A stretch of DNA of 64,000 nucleotides from Cyanophora paradoxa. Its lineage: Eukaryota; Glaucocystophyceae; Cyanophorales; Cyanophoraceae. This document shows positions 1 through 11,776 of the stretch, one piece after another. The stretch covers positions 210,159-274,158 of the forward strand of contig QPMI01000603.1 of NCBI GenBank assembly GCA_004431415.1. Reading direction: 5' to 3'. Both the position numbers and the translations under genes were made by a program. Positions within the stretch are counted from its first letter, which is position 1. Every line of letters begins with the position of its first letter. Below the pieces are notes generated by a model. It made no database searches. It worked only from the letters and a program-made list of their open reading frames with translations, and was not told where the DNA came from.

Positions 1-96
1 GGTGCGCTGCGCTGCGCGCCGGCGGAGGGAGAGAGAGCTACATAGATAGAGAGGCGGCGGCCGCCGACTCGGGCCGCCGGCGCCGGGGCGGCGCAG

Positions 97-2436
97 GTAC
101 GCGCTGGTGCGGCTGCGGGAGAACGCGGAGAGCGTCGCCTTCTACGCCGGCGAGAAGGAGGAGCGCGCCGTCGCCATGGCGCGCCCCCCGTCCCCCGCCC
201 CTCCCACCACCATCCCCGCCCCTGTCGACCTGCTGAGCCGGGGCTGGCTGGGTGGCGGGGCGCAGGGGCGGCTGGAGCGGCTGGTGGCGCTGGGGATGCG
301 CCTCATCACGTGGAACCGCCACCTCGCCCTCTTCACCATCGGCTACACCGTCTTCATCCAGGTCCGCCATCGCCCGCCCCCGGGCGCCCGCCCCCAGCTT
401 GACGGGACGCCGCCCGGGGACGCCCGCCCCCGCGGCTTCCCCGTCTCACCTCTGCGCGCGTCGCTCAGGTGCTGCCGCTGGCGGTGGTCGCCCCCAAGTT
501 CTTCGAAGGGGCCCTCACCCTCGGCCAAGTCCAGCAGGCGCCCCCGCGCCCGCCCCCGCCCCCGCCCCACCTCGCCCTCCTAACCTTCGAAGCAGAGCTA
601 CAGCGCCTTCAACCACGTGCTGGACGACCTCTCGGCGCGCCGGCCCCTCCGAAGCCCCCGCGCCCCTCTGACGCGGCTCGCGCGGGGCCGCAGATCGTGG
701 TGACGCAGGTGGCGAGCCTCATCAACCTCTCGGCGGTGGCGGAGCGCCTCGCCACCCTCCTCACCGCCCTCGACCGCCTCGCCCAGGACGGCGCCCCGCC
801 CCTCGCACCCCGTCCGCCCCTTCCTTCTCTCATTCTCCGCTTCTCCTCCGCCCCTCCTCACGTACCCCTCCCCCTCGCCCGCGCGCAGAGGGGGACGGGT
901 ACGCGTCGCCGACGCCGTCGGTGTCGAGCACGTCGTCGGGGCCGGCGTCGGAAGGCCCCGGGGGCCCCCTCGGGGCCACCCGCCTCGAGATGTCCTCCCT
1001 CCTCCGCCGCTCCTGGCAGCGCAGCAGCGCCCCGGGGCCCCTCGGGGCCCCCTTCCCGGGGCCCGCCCCCTCCTCCGGCCCCGGGGGGCGGGCCCCCGGC
1101 CCCCGCGAGGGCGTCGTCGTCCAGACCTACGAGGCGCGCCGGCCCCAGCCCGCCCCCCGCCTCCGTCCCTTCCGACCATCTCCTCTTTGACGACGTGCGG
1201 GGGGCAGGGGTCGCTGGACGCGGCGACGGGCGAGTGCCTCCACATCGACGACCTCTCCGTCACCACCCCCGACGGCGGTGCCCTCCCCCGCCCCGCCCCG
1301 CCGCCCCCTCGGCGCAGCTGCGTTGTCCCTGACGCCCCCGCAGCGCGCCTCCTCCTCTCGGGCCTCACGTGTACGCCCCCCGCGCCCTTCTCCCTTCGCA
1401 TCGACCAGGCATGCGTTGACGCGCTCGACTCGGCGGGGCGCAGACGGGATGGGGGCGGGTCGGCGGCTGCTGGTGATGGGCCCGAGCGGCTCGGGCAAGT
1501 CCTCCCTCCTCCGCACCGTCGCCGGCCTCTGGTCCTTCGGCTCCGGCGCCGTCACCCGCCCCGCCGACGCCCTCTTCCTGCCCCAGGCCCGCGCCCCTTC
1601 CCCAAGCACACAAACAAACACACAAACCGCCCGCTCGGCCCCGCTCGGTCGGCTTCGCGCCCTGACCGGCTTGGCCCGCCCCGCAGCGCCCCTACATGGT
1701 CCTGGGCTCGCTGCGGGACCAGCTCCTCTACCCCCGCACCTCCGGCCGCCCCGTGCGCCCCGCCCACCTACGCGGCGTCCTCCCGCTCAGAGCCTCCCGC
1801 TCAGGGGGAGGACCGGCCTGCGGACTCGCGGCTGCTGCGGGCGCTGGAGCAGGTGAACCTGCCCGGCCTCACCTCCCGCTTCCCCGCCGGCCTCGACGAG
1901 GTCAGCGCTTTTGCCCGCTCCGCCCCGCCCGCCCCGCCGGCCGGGGCTTCAGGGGCGGGGGGCAGGTGCGGGACTGGGGCGCTGTGCTCTCGATGGGCGA
2001 GCAGCAGCGCCTCGCCTTCGCCCGCCTCGTCCTCGCGTCCGCCCCCGCCGTCCCCCAGCGCGCCCGCGCCCTGGCATGGACCGACGGCGGCGCGCAGGGA
2101 GCCGCGGTTGGTGATCCTGGACGAGGCGACGGGGGCGCTGGACGAGGAGAACGAGGCGGCCCTCTACGCGCTCCTCCGCGCCGCCCTCCCCGCCGCCGCC
2201 GTCCTCAGCGTCGGCCACCGCCGCGCCCTCCTCGCCTTCCACGACGACCTCCTCCTCCTCGCCGGCGACCACCGCGGGTGCGCTTCCCGTCGCTCTTTTT
2301 CACTTTCGATTTCGGGGTTTGCCTGTTGTTGGTTTTGTTCTTGGTTCTGAGGCGCGCGGGCGGGCGCAGGAGCTGCCGCCTGGCGCCGGCCTCCTCGGTC
2401 GACTTCTCCCGGGGGCCCGCCGCCGGCATCTTCTGA
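97..2436 (+). CDS. ABC transporter, YddA/SbmA/ABCD-like half transporter (5' partial, multi-exon)
   Basis: Membrane exporter with a C-terminal ATP-binding domain, split by many short introns. The first visible exon begins after a GCGCAG acceptor and reads YALVRLRENAESVAFYAGE, a signature of the YddA/SbmA/peroxisomal ABCD family. Membrane-domain exons follow (LALFTIGYTVFIQ, then VLPLAVVAPKFFEGALTLGQ, then VVTQVASLINLSAVAERL). The ATPase domain shows Walker A GPSGSGKSS near 1,480, a Q-loop region with MVLGSLRDQLLYP near 1,695, the signature LSMGEQQRLAFAR near 1,990, Walker B LVILDEATGALDEE near 2,110 and an H-loop SVGHRRALLAFHD near 2,210. The last intron starts at about 2,279 (GTGCGC..GCAG) and the final exon ends with TGA at 2,436. 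Bases 1-96 have no clear coding and may be intron. The N-terminal membrane segments lie outside the window. Exon ends are approximate. The substrate cannot be deduced. Confidence 0.82.
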
Positions 2437-2537
2437 CCACGACCGCCGCCCCTCCCGCCCCTCGCCTCCCGGACCCTTGCCTCTTAGCCTGCTCTTCCCT
2501 ACAACAGCACTGCCTACAACCAGCTTTGCCTATTCTT

Positions 2538-3177
2538 TCAATCGAGCTCCCTGCTATGGCTACCGCTGCTCCGGCGCGCCCCGTGCGCGGAGGCGCCGCG
2601 CTGGGGCGGGGCGCCGTGGGGCGGCTCGGGGCGGGGCGAGGCGCCGGCGCCGGCGGCACCGGCGGCGGGGCGCCTGTGGGCGGCGGCGGCGGAGGAGCTC
2701 GAGGAGCGGGTGCGGCTGGGGCTCGGTGGGACGTACTCGACGGGGAAGAGCTTGGGGGCGGGGACGGCGGGGCGGCGGCGGGGCCCGCCCTCGTAGGCCA
2801 TGGCGACGGGGTCGAGCAGGCGGCGGACGAGGAGGCCGCGGGAGACGGCGTACGAGACCTGCGGCACGCTCTTGTCCCCCTCCGTCCGAAACTGCTTGAG
2901 ACGTCAGCCCCGCGGCTTCGTCGGCTTTGGCGGGGGCGGGGGCGGGGCGGACGCGGTGGATCTGGTCGACCTGCTCGGCGAAGGTGCGGAAGGCGGCCGA
3001 GGCGGGGTCCAGCCGCAGCCCCGTCGCCGCGTGCAGCCGCGCGAACTCGTACTTCCCTGCCGCCCCCGCCGCCCGTGAGAGAGTGGCTCCAGTGGGACCG
3101 GCGGGCGGCTCCTCGAGCGCGGCCCGGCCCAAGCGCGGCGCCGGAGGGTCGGGGGCGTGGGGGGGGCGTGGGGGGGG

Positions 3178-3213
<36 letters not shown>

Positions 3214-4591
3214 GGGGGCGCGCCCTGAGCGAAGAAGGCCTCTGCGAGGAAGAGGAGGCCCGGGAGGTAGTTGCGGTCCTCCCGGATCAGCAGCTCCGCG
3301 TCCGTCTGCGCCTGCCCCCGCCCCGCCCCCTCAGAGGGGAGGGAGGATGGGGGGAAGGGGAGGTCGGCCCGGGCCTGCTCGTATGCGCTCAGGCAGAAGT
3401 AGCACCTGCCGGAGGCGCCGGCGCCCTCCCCGGGTCAGGGGCCGGCGAAGCGGGGCGGGGGCGGGGGCAGGGCCGGACTTGAGGCGCTCAATGCGGAGGG
3501 GCCGGCACCAGGGGTCCTGCCAGAGGCCCTTGGAGAAGGCCAGCGCCGCCGTGCTCCACTTCGCCCGCCGCATCTGCTCCTGCCCCCGTCCCCCGCGAGT
3601 CGGCGGGGGGCGGGGGACGCCCCAGGGCGGCGCAGGCGAGGGCGCGGGTAGGAGGCGCACGACGCCCCGCTGGTGCCACATCTTGATCACGTCTGCAGGG
3701 GGGAGGGAAAGGGGGGGGCGTGAGGCGTGAGACGGGGTGCGGGCGGGGCGAGCGGGGCGGGGCGGCGGCGGGGCGGGCCCTCGTCCTTGATGCGGGCGCC
3801 GCCGCCGAGGAGCGGGGGCAGGCTCTCGCCCGGGAAGATCTTGCGGACGCGGGAGAAGGGCTGGCGGAGGGGCAGGGGCCGGTCGAGGACGCGGGGCACG
3901 TGCACGGCCTCCTCCTCGGGGGCCGCCTCCTCCTCCTCCTCCTCCTCGAGCCCGTTGCGCGGGGCGTGCACCGCGTCGTCGAAGCGCCTCTCCGCCTCGC
4001 CCTCGTCCCCGCTCGACGAGAGCTCGCCGTCCCGCGCCACGCGCCGCTCCGCCTCGACGAGGAGGCCCGGGTCGAGCCGCGCCATCCACTCCAGGCCCGG
4101 CGCGCTCCCCAGGCCCAGCACCACGGCCGGCCCGGACCGAACCTCCCCGTCCCCACGCTGCGCTCCGCTCCCCGCGCCCTGCAGCTGCACCTGCAGCTTC
4201 TTCGCGCTCTTGCTCGCGCTGCGCGGCCGCGGCGCCGTCGGTCAGGCGAGGCGGCGGGGCGCGGGACCGCGCGGGGCGCGGCGCACTGCAGCGGCTGCTG
4301 CCGGTCCCCCGCGGCGGCGTTCTTGCCGCGGCTGCCGCTCCGCGAGAGCGGGTGCGGGTGCTTGCTGCTGCTCGAGCGCGGCAGCGGCGCGCTGCGCGAG
4401 GTGGAGGCGCCGTCGTCCTGGTCGGGGGGAGGGAGCCTCAGCCGCCGAACCGACGCGCCCGTCTTTGCCGGCGTGCTCGGCGCGCTCGGCGCTCCCTCGG
4501 GCGGCGCCGGCTGGAATTGGACGCCATCCGCCTCCTTCCGCGTGAGCGCGGAGCGGAGCGAGGTGCTCCCGTCCATTCGAACGGCCCGCAA
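2538..4591 (-). CDS. TPR-like protein of unknown function (multi-exon)
   Basis: Minus-strand gene, convergent with the ABC transporter (stops about 100 bp apart). The N-terminus is taken at ATG 4,591 (or 4,579) and is rich in Ser, Pro and Arg. It is followed by an acidic stretch with seven consecutive Glu (about 3,930-3,950) and the segment FSRVRKIFPGESLPPLL. Later exons read KWSTAALAFSKGLWQDPWC, LLIREDRNYLPGLLFLAEAF and GKYEFARLHAATGLRLDPAS. The spacing of small and aromatic residues suggests tetratricopeptide helices. An intron is visible between VDQIHR and FRTEGDKSVPQVSYAV, from about 2,963 to 2,902 on the minus strand, with GT..CAG ends. A 34-base G run (3,179-3,212) falls in an intron. 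The family is not recognised. TPR is an inference from helix pattern, so the role is unassigned. Confidence 0.5.
3179..3212. repeat. G34 homopolymer
   Basis: An uninterrupted run of 34 G on the plus strand, preceded by shorter G runs from 3,160. It lies in an apparent intron of the minus-strand TPR-like gene, so the transcript would carry a C run. Its length is uncertain in any sequencing technology. Confidence 0.9.
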
Positions 4592-4848
4592 ATTGCGGTC
4601 CCTGCAGCTGCTTGTGGCTACCGGCGGCTACCTCGACTCATGGCCGTTCTGGTCCGCCGGCTGCTGGAAGCGGCGCAGTCTCGCTATCTAACGCAGAACC
4701 GTTAGCTGCGCCCGTCAGACCGCTTCTGGGCGGCTTCGATCCTCTCGCTTCATGGGAGCTCCAAGCTAACAAGGGGGGGGGGGGCGACCGCACTTCGTTC
4801 GCGGATCGGAGCAGGGGGGTCGAGGAGGGCGCGAAGTTCGCCGCGAAC

Positions 4849-6609
4849 ATGGAGCAGCAGCTGAGGGAGAAGCTTCAGCATGCGCTGCACCTGCACCGCG
4901 ACGAGCGGCTGCTCACGGCTGCCCGCGTGCTGGACGGGGTCGAAGCACAGCTGAAGGAGCTCAAGGCTAGCGGCGGGGCCGGTGCGCGTCCCAGTGCGCG
5001 TTGCGTAGAGCCTAGCCTCCTCAGCTGCTTAGAGCCGTTCGAGACGCGCGCCGCCGTCGCGACGGCCCGGCTGGGCGAGCTGAAGGGCAGGCGGAGGTGG
5101 CTGTGTTCGCTGAAGCGACAGCAGATGCAGCAGTTGCGGAGTCGGTGGAGAAGGAGCTGGAGGCGAACCGCGCGCAGATAGACGAGCTGCGCTTCGAGCA
5201 GAAGTTCATCGAGGAGCTCGTCGAAGAAGTCCGCGCCGACGGCAAAGGTGCGTACGCTCGCTCGCCGCTCGCGCCGCGGCGCGGAGCATCGCTCCGGCCT
5301 CGCTCACCTGCGCGGCACACAGACTGGACGCCGGTGTCCCATGGAAAGGCAAGCAACGCAGCGCTAGCGCCGGCCCGCGCGCGCCACGCGCGCCGGCATC
5401 TAAGCGCGCCTCGGCCGGAAATCACAGGTTAAAGTCTGGTACCGACAAGAACCCGACACGCCCATCCACACGGTCAAGACGGAGGGTGCGCGCGCGGGGC
5501 CCCGTGCCACGGTGCCCCCGCGCCGGGGCGCGCGGCCTGACGGCGCCGCCGCCTTTCGGGGCAGTGGTTCTGGAGGAGATCAAGCTGACGGAGCTGCTGT
5601 GCGTGCTGTACGAGACGGACCTCTGGGCCGACCTCTTCCCCTTCCTCAAGTTCTCCAAGTGCCTCGCCAAGCCCAAGCGCTGCTCCCAGGTCGTCCACGT
5701 CGGGTCCGGCCCCGCGCCCCCGGCCGCCCTGCATGTCCCCGCCCGTCCAGCTCAGTTCTGCTGCCCCGCGCAGGCTGCGGGCGATGTGGCCCGTGTGGTC
5801 CAGGGACAGCGTCGGTGCGTCGCCCGCCCGCCCCCGCGCCCGCACCCTCCCGGTCCACCGCCTCCGCTCCTGATCAGCCGGGAGCAGTGCTGGGCTTCGC
5901 GGTGAACGCCTTCGAGGAGCTCGGGGGCGTCGTGTGCGTCTCCAAGTCCGTCGACTCGCACCCCAGCGTGGCTATCCCCGCCGTCGACGGCGCCTACGTC
6001 CGCGCTGACGTCCACCTCAGCGGGTCCCCTCCCGCTACCCCGCCCCACCCCCCCCCCCCCCCCCCCCCCCGCGCCCCTCCCCCCTCTCCGCGGCTGATCG
6101 CGGGGCAGGTACCTGCTGGAGATCATAGACGAGCGGACGACGCGCATGACGACCGTCGTCAACCTCGACCCCAAGCTCGCCCGCGTCCGCCCCGCCCTCC
6201 CCGCAGCCCCCCGCGGCCGCCCCGCCTGCCGCGGCGCCCCCGCCCGCCTGAGGCCGGGGCGGCGTGCAGGTGCCGGCGGCGGTGATCAACTTCTTCACGC
6301 GGAACATCTGCGGGCTGGCCTTCCAGCTCCTCCAGGGCCGCGTCGCCAAGTTCAAGGACAACGCCGAGCACCGCCGCCGCATCCTCGAGGCCCGCCCGCC
6401 CGGCCCGAGCCCCGCCCGAGCCCCGCCCGGCGCTGACCGCCTCGCAGAACCGGGAGTTCTACGGGTGGCTGGAGCCCGTCGTGGAGGAGTCGCTCGCCCG
6501 CCTCCAGGCCCGCAACGCCGAGAAGGAGAGGGAGAAGGGGAAGGAGAAGGAGGGGGCCGAGGCGCCGGCCGCCTCCCTCGCCGCCTCCCTCGCCGCCGCC
6601 TCCCTCTAG
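4849..6609 (+). CDS. START-like lipid-binding domain protein (multi-exon)
   Basis: Starts at ATG 4,849 with a helical, coiled-coil-like N-terminus (MEQQLREKLQHALHLHRDER). It continues through ESVEKELEANRAQIDELRFE and ELVEEVRADG. The core exons fit the START/SRPBCC fold order: KVWYRQEPDTPIHTVKTEG, then ELLCVLYETDLWADLFPFLK, then AVLGFAVNAFEELGGVVCVS, then RYLLEIIDERTTRMTTVVNL, then VPAAVINFFTRNICGLAFQL. The YETDLW..FP motif after a YRxE..TP strand is typical of START domains, which bind a lipid in a deep pocket. The end is a Lys/Glu- and Ala-rich tail with stop TAG at 6,607-6,609. It is divergent from the TPR-like gene (starts about 260 bp apart) and convergent with the next gene. Ligand and location are unknown. 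Introns include one with a 23-base C run (6,048-6,070). Confidence 0.6.
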
Positions 6610-6891
6610 CTCCCCGCCCGCCTCCCCCCTCCTCCCGCTCCACGGACCTCCGATCCCGCGCCCCTGTACTCCACGCCCAGCCCGCCCAGCCCTCATCGCG
6701 ATCCAGGCCAGCCTGTCCACCCTCCGCCCACCCCGGTTCCCGCCCCGGCGCGAACCCCGCGTCTCGCACGTCCCCGTCCCGACCCCCGAACCCCTAACCC
6801 CCAGACGCCGCGCCCCTTCGAACCGAGCCGTCCCAATCCAACTGGGGCCTCCCGGTGCGCTGTGGGAGCAGCGGAGGGGCCCGGGCAGGGG

Positions 6892-8246
6892 TCACGCGGG
6901 GGGCGCGTGCGGGGGCGGGGGCGCGAGGCCGTCGAAGGCGCGGACGCCAAGCATGCGCAGCAGCGCGATCGTCGCCTGCGCGGGGCGCCGCCGGCCTCGT
7001 TTCGGAAGGGGCGGAGAGGGCCGGGGGGCCGGGCCCAGGGCGCACGAGCTTGGGGTGGCTGTTGTCGAGGGCGGCGTCGAAGGCGCCGCCCCTCCGCAGC
7101 TCCCCGTACGCCTCCCGCACCCGCGCCTGGCCCCGACGCCCCGCTCGAGGCGCGCCTCGGGCCGGGGCCGGGCGGGGCGGGGCGGGGCCGGGGCCGGGGC
7201 GGGAGGGGGTGGCGGACGAGGAACTCGGGGTCGCGCTCGCCGAGGCGCTCCCGCAGCGCCCGCTCCACCGGCCCCGCCTGCTCGTACCGGAACCTGCCGC
7301 CCGCCGCTTGAGCTTCGGCCGCCCCGCGCGGTGCGGGGCGGGGCGGGAGGGGCGGGCGCGGGCGCACGAGAGGGCGCGGTTGGTGGCGTAGGCGTCGGCG
7401 GTGCAGAGGAGGAGCGAGCAGCGGCGGGCGGCCCGCAGCTCGGCCGCCGCGTCGAGGAGCAGCCGGTCGGGCGCGCGCCCGCGGGCGGCGGCGAAGGCGG
7501 CGGGGGCGAGCGGCGAGCGGTCCACGAAGGCGAGGGAGCCGCGGAAGGCCCCGGGCTCCTCCTGCACATGCGCCCCGCCCAGCTCGGCCTCGCGTACGCC
7601 TTGGGCGCGGCCCGGGGCCGCGCCGGGCCGGCCGGGGAGCGCGGGGGCGGCGCGGGCGCACGCGGGCGCGGCGTTGGAGGGCGTCGACGGCGTTGAGGGA
7701 GGCCGCCGCCCAGCGCAGCGCCATCGCCGGGCCCGTCGGGTCCTCCTCCCGGTGCTGCCGCGCGCGCGCCCCGGCCGGTGAGGACGCGCCGCGCGGGGCA
7801 GCACGCACGGCGCGATCGGGCCCGACCTGCGCGCAGAAGTCCATGTACTTCGCGCTGCGCACCGCCGCCGCCGTCAGCCGCCGGCGCCGTGTCTCGCACG
7901 CGCCGGGCGCCAGGCCCGGGCACGCGGACCTGTGCACGGCGTAGCCGAGCGCTCGCAAGCGGTTCAGGAGCGAGCGCTTGTCGACGCCGCCCTCGCCTTC
8001 GAGCATGACCACCTGAAGGCTCTCGCCCGGTATCCGCAGCTTCCCGTCCTGCTCCGCCGCTCCGACCTCGACTGGCCCCCGGCGTGAGCGGGCGAGCTGG
8101 AAGCGCGCAGCCGCGAGGCTCTTACCCGTTTCGCACACGTCGAGCCGCTCCCATCGCGCCGGTTTTGCCTTGGCCGCACCGCTAAGCGCCCGCACTGGGC
8201 GCGCGGAGCGCGGCCTAGCCGCTGCTCCAGCCAGTACCGCGCGCAT
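6892..8246 (-). CDS. P-loop kinase-like protein (nucleoside/thymidylate-kinase-like), multi-exon
   Basis: Minus-strand gene with possible starts at 8,246 or further downstream. A hydrophobic strand followed by a P-loop-like segment, VVMLEGEGGVDKRSLLNRL, lies near 8,010. A standard Walker A would be GxxGxGK[ST]; here VDKRS replaces the usual GKST, so nucleotide binding is not certain. Downstream are KYMDFCAQVGPD, GPAMALRWAAASLNAVDAL, a DRS-containing segment FVDRSPLAPAAFA resembling the DRY/DRS region of deoxynucleoside and thymidylate kinases, LLCTADAYATNRAL, and ERDPEFLVRH. The last exon (after GCGCAG) begins ATIALLRMLGV and ends at TGA 6,892. The gene converges on the START-like gene and diverges from the RWP-RK gene. 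The kinase label is inferred from fold order; the substrate is unknown. Confidence 0.45.
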
Positions 8247-8739
8247 GCTGCTGAGCCTGCAGCGCCCGTAGAGGCGGCGTGGAACAAGGCGGGCGAACTT
8301 GACGGGGGAGCAAGCACGGCAGGGATACCGCAGTCGAAGGCAATGAAGTGCCAGAGCGCGGCGAAAGCTTGCCGGGGCACGACGTCTCGTTGTCTACAGG
8401 ACGTGTAGGAGCTTGCTGAGGCCGCAATCCGCCTGCGACGCGCTCCACCGCTGGCTCTAGGGGCGCGGCGACGTCACGGACAGGCGGTGCAGCTCGGCGT
8501 TGGATTGTGATTACCGGCGCGGCATTATCATCTTTCTGCTAGAGTCCACCGAAGCGGCGGCGGCAGCAGCCAGGACCCGAAACGCCCGAAACGTCAGAAG
8601 TTCTCAGAACTCTTGAGCCGGGCTTCTTTGCCGCTGCGCGGCAAGCCTTCTCCGCCGCAGCGGTAGGTATGTTCTTGCGCGGCGATCGCCGCAGACTGCT
8701 CCCGCCCTTCGGTCTAAAGGGCAACAGGCGCGGCGAAGT
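8247..8739. other. Intergenic region between divergent host genes
   Basis: Roughly 490 bp between the starts of the P-loop gene (minus) and the RWP-RK gene (plus). The composition is less extreme than in the neighbouring introns. No reading frame with recognisable content, RNA gene or repeat was seen. It presumably holds both promoters. Confidence 0.4.
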
Positions 8740-11643
8740 ATGGCGCCGCACGCGACACCGGCGGAGGGGCTCCTGCTCGCCCCCACGCCGATCGCGCCGA
8801 TCGTCGACTCGCTCGCGCGGGCCGTCTGCGGACCACTGTGCGTCCCCTGCGCCGCAGCCTTGGCGAGAGCGCCTGCGAGGAGAGCGCCTGCGGCGGCGGC
8901 GCTGACTGGGCGGGGCGGGGCGCAGGACGCGGTTCAGCTACGTGGAGGGCTGGGCGGTGGAGGAGCACACGGGGGCCCTCCGCTGCGCCCGCGCCGTGCA
9001 CGCCTCGCAGCTCCCGCCGGGCCCCGAGGCCGACCCGGCGCCCCCGGAGGACCCGGCCGTGGCCGCTTTCCGGCGGGCCGCGGAGGGCGCGGAGCTGCGG
9101 GCCGGGGCGGACATCGTAGCGCGGGCGGCGGCGGCGGGGCGGCCCGAGTGGCTCGTGGACTGCGGCGCCTGCCCGCCGGAGACCTTCGCCCGCGCCGGCC
9201 CCGCCTGCCCCTTCCGCGCCCTCTTCGTGCTCCCCATCCTCCGCCCCGCCCGCTCGGTCCGGCCGCCCGCCCCGCTCGCCCCGGAACCCGCCTCCGCGGC
9301 CCTGACGCGGGGCGCGCGGGGTGCAGGACGCGGCGGCGGGAGGCGGCTTCTGCTGCTTCTGCTTCTTCAGCCCGGCGGCCCTCGAGTACGACAGCGTCGG
9401 TCTGCCCCCCGCCGAACGCCCCTTCCGCCGGCCCCGCCGCCTCCGAGGCGGCTCTGGGCGCAGTGGAGGAGTTCGTGCGCGTGGCGGCGGCCGTCGCGCT
9501 GTACGCCGCCAACCTGCTCTGCCCCGCGCTGCCGCCCCCGGCCCCGTCCCGGCCGGCCGCCCTCCCTCTCGACCCCTGCGCCCTCGACCTCCTCCGCGTC
9601 CCGTGCGCGCGCCCCCGCCGCCCCCGCCGCCCGCCCCCCGTTGGCCCCCCTTCCGAGCGTCCGGGGCGGGGCGGGGCGGGCAGGCCGGGGACGCGATCGG
9701 GGGCCTCCCTCGACTACATCGACCGCTCCCTCGCCGACCAGGCGCGCCGCCCCCGCCCCCGCCCCCCCGCCCCGCCCGCACCGCCGTCTTCTTCTTCTTC
9801 CGAGCCGGGGGGCGGCGTGCGGCAGGTGGGTCTCCTGCGCCGCTTCCCGAGCCTCCGCCGCGGCTTCCTCGAGTCCGCCCGCCTCGCCACCTTCCCCGCC
9901 GCCCACCGCCGTGCGTCCCCCCCCGCCCCGCCCCGCGAGGCAACGCAGGGCCCGTGCGCGCGCTGAGCGCTCAGCCGCGGGCAGTGTGCGGGCTGGGTGA
10001 GCCGCTGGAGAACGCTTTCGTGCTCCTCCGCGGCACCGTCCGCTGCACCGACCGCCCCGCCACCGGCTCCGCCCCGCGTCCGCCCCGCCCCGTCCCGCCC
10101 CGCCCGGTCGCCCCGCCCCGTGCGCGGCCGTTGAGACGCGGGTGCAGCGTGGGAGTGGTGGACGGTGGGGGCCGGGGAGGGCCTGGGGGAGGCGTGCCTG
10201 CTGCGGGCCGGGGCGGCGAGCGCGGTGGAGGCGATCTGCGAGAGCGAAGTCGCCTGCCTCGCGATCCCCGCCCCCGAGGCCCCGCGCCCCGGCCCCGGCC
10301 CCGCCCCCGTCCCCGCCACGTCCGCCCCCGCCCCCGCCCCCGCCCCGCCCGGGCCGGCACCCCGCCGGGCCGACGGGGGCCGTGCGCAGGGCGGCGGAGG
10401 CCTGCGGCGCGGTCCTGCAGCGGCGCGGGAGCGCCGCCTCCCTCGCGAGCTGCAGGCGCGCCCCGGCCCCCGCCCCGCCGCGCCCCTCCCCGCACGGCCT
10501 CGCCAGGCCTCGCTGAGGCCGGGGCCGCAGCTCCTCCGATGCGGCGCCGGGCTCCGAGTTCTCCCCGCCGCCCCGCGAGGCCGCCGCGCCCCGGAGGGCA
10601 CGCCCGCCCCCTCTCCCTCCGCCCCCGCTCCCGTGCGCCCCCTCCCCGCCCCGCCCTCGCGCGCGGGTGCGGTCGAGCGGGGCGGGCGGCGGGGCGCAGG
10701 AGGCGCGCGCGGAGGGGACGCCGCCGGGGTCGCGGCCGTCGTCGCCCTTGGCGGGGCGGCGGCGGCGGGGCCGGCGGGCCGGGGCCGGCGCTGGCGTCGG
10801 TGCCGGCGCCGGCGGTGGTGATGCGGGAGGTGAAGAGGCCGCAGGCGGCCAAGCGCAAGCGCGAGTCCATCACCCTCGAGGCCCGCCCGCCCGCCCGCCC
10901 GCCCGCCCCGCCCGCCCGCCCCGCCCGCCGGCCGGCGACCTTACTCGGGCGGGGGCGCAGGTGCTGCAGCCGCTCTTCAGCGTGCCCCTCAACCGCGCCG
11001 CCGAGTCCCTGGGCGTCTCGTGCGCCCGCCCGCCCCCTCCTCCCGAACCCCTCTCGCCCGCGCTGACCTCGGGCGGGCGGGGCGCAGGCTGACGACGCTC
11101 AAGGCGGCGTGCCGCGACCTCGGGCTCCCCAGCTGGCCCCACCGCCGCGTCCGCCCCCGCCCCGCCCCCCGCCCCGCCCCCGAGCCTCACGCCTCTTCTC
11201 TCCCGCCCGCCCGCCCCGCGCAGCTCTTCGCTGGCGGATCGACCCTTCCCGTCGGCGTTCCGCGGGGCCCCGGCCCCGACTCGCCCGTCCCCTCCCCCGC
11301 CACCCCTTCCCCCCGCCCCTCCCCGCTCCGCCCCGCCCTCCGCCCCACACGCGTCCGCCACCTCGCCCTTCCCCCTACCCCGACCCTCCGGCTTCCAACC
11401 CGCCCCGCCCCCGCCCCGCCCCCGCCCCGCCGGAGTCGGACACGGACCTCTTTCTGCAGGCGCTCTGCAGCAGCCCGCCCCTCCCTGAGGCGGCGTCCCC
11501 GCGCTCCTCGTGTACACTACCCCCGCCCCTCCGCCCCTCCGCAGGCGCCGCCCCCCCCCCCCCTCCCCCCCTCCCCCCCCCGCCCCTCCCCCCCTCGCCC
11601 GCCCGCCCTCTCCCCCTGGCACTTTTGTTCGGCCCCGCGCAGT
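8740..11643 (+). CDS. RWP-RK (NIN-like) transcription factor, multi-exon
   Basis: DNA-binding regulator. The likely start is ATG 8,740 (MAPHATPAEGLLLAPTPIAP). N-terminal exons contain FSYVEGWAVEEHTGALRCAR, ADIVARAAAAGRPEWLVDCG, LRRFPSLRRGFLESARLATF and CLLRAGAASAVEAICESEVA, which resemble the GAF-like sensor region of NIN-like proteins. The C-terminal RWP-RK domain is spread over exons between about 10,820 and 11,150: KRPQAAKRKRESITLE, then VLQPLFSVPLNRAAESLGV, then LTTLKAACRDLGLPSWPHRR. The fit to the family consensus (KRxxxxITLE..LQ.F..PL..AA..LGV..T.LK..CR..GI..WPHR) is strong, although the family's usual RWPxRK reads SWPHRR here. The exact 3' end is uncertain: a stop occurs at 11,643 in one frame after Pro-rich sequence. 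RWP-RK proteins are mostly from plants and algae, with scattered members in other protists. Confidence 0.75.
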
Positions 11644-11776
11644 AGAGAGCACTGAATATGCGAGCGAACGCGTAGCATATGACTTTGTATGCCTGCCACT
11701 CTGTAAGCAGCCTTGATTCTATATTATGATTGCTAGGGGTACAACCTTCAGTCTTCTTTCGCGCGAAGCAGTGAAG

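Noticed and set aside
469-1401. Long open frames on both strands across the ABC transporter and other host genes
   Set aside because: GC-rich sequence has few stops, so all frames stay open. Only the frame showing family motifs and consistent splice sites was kept.
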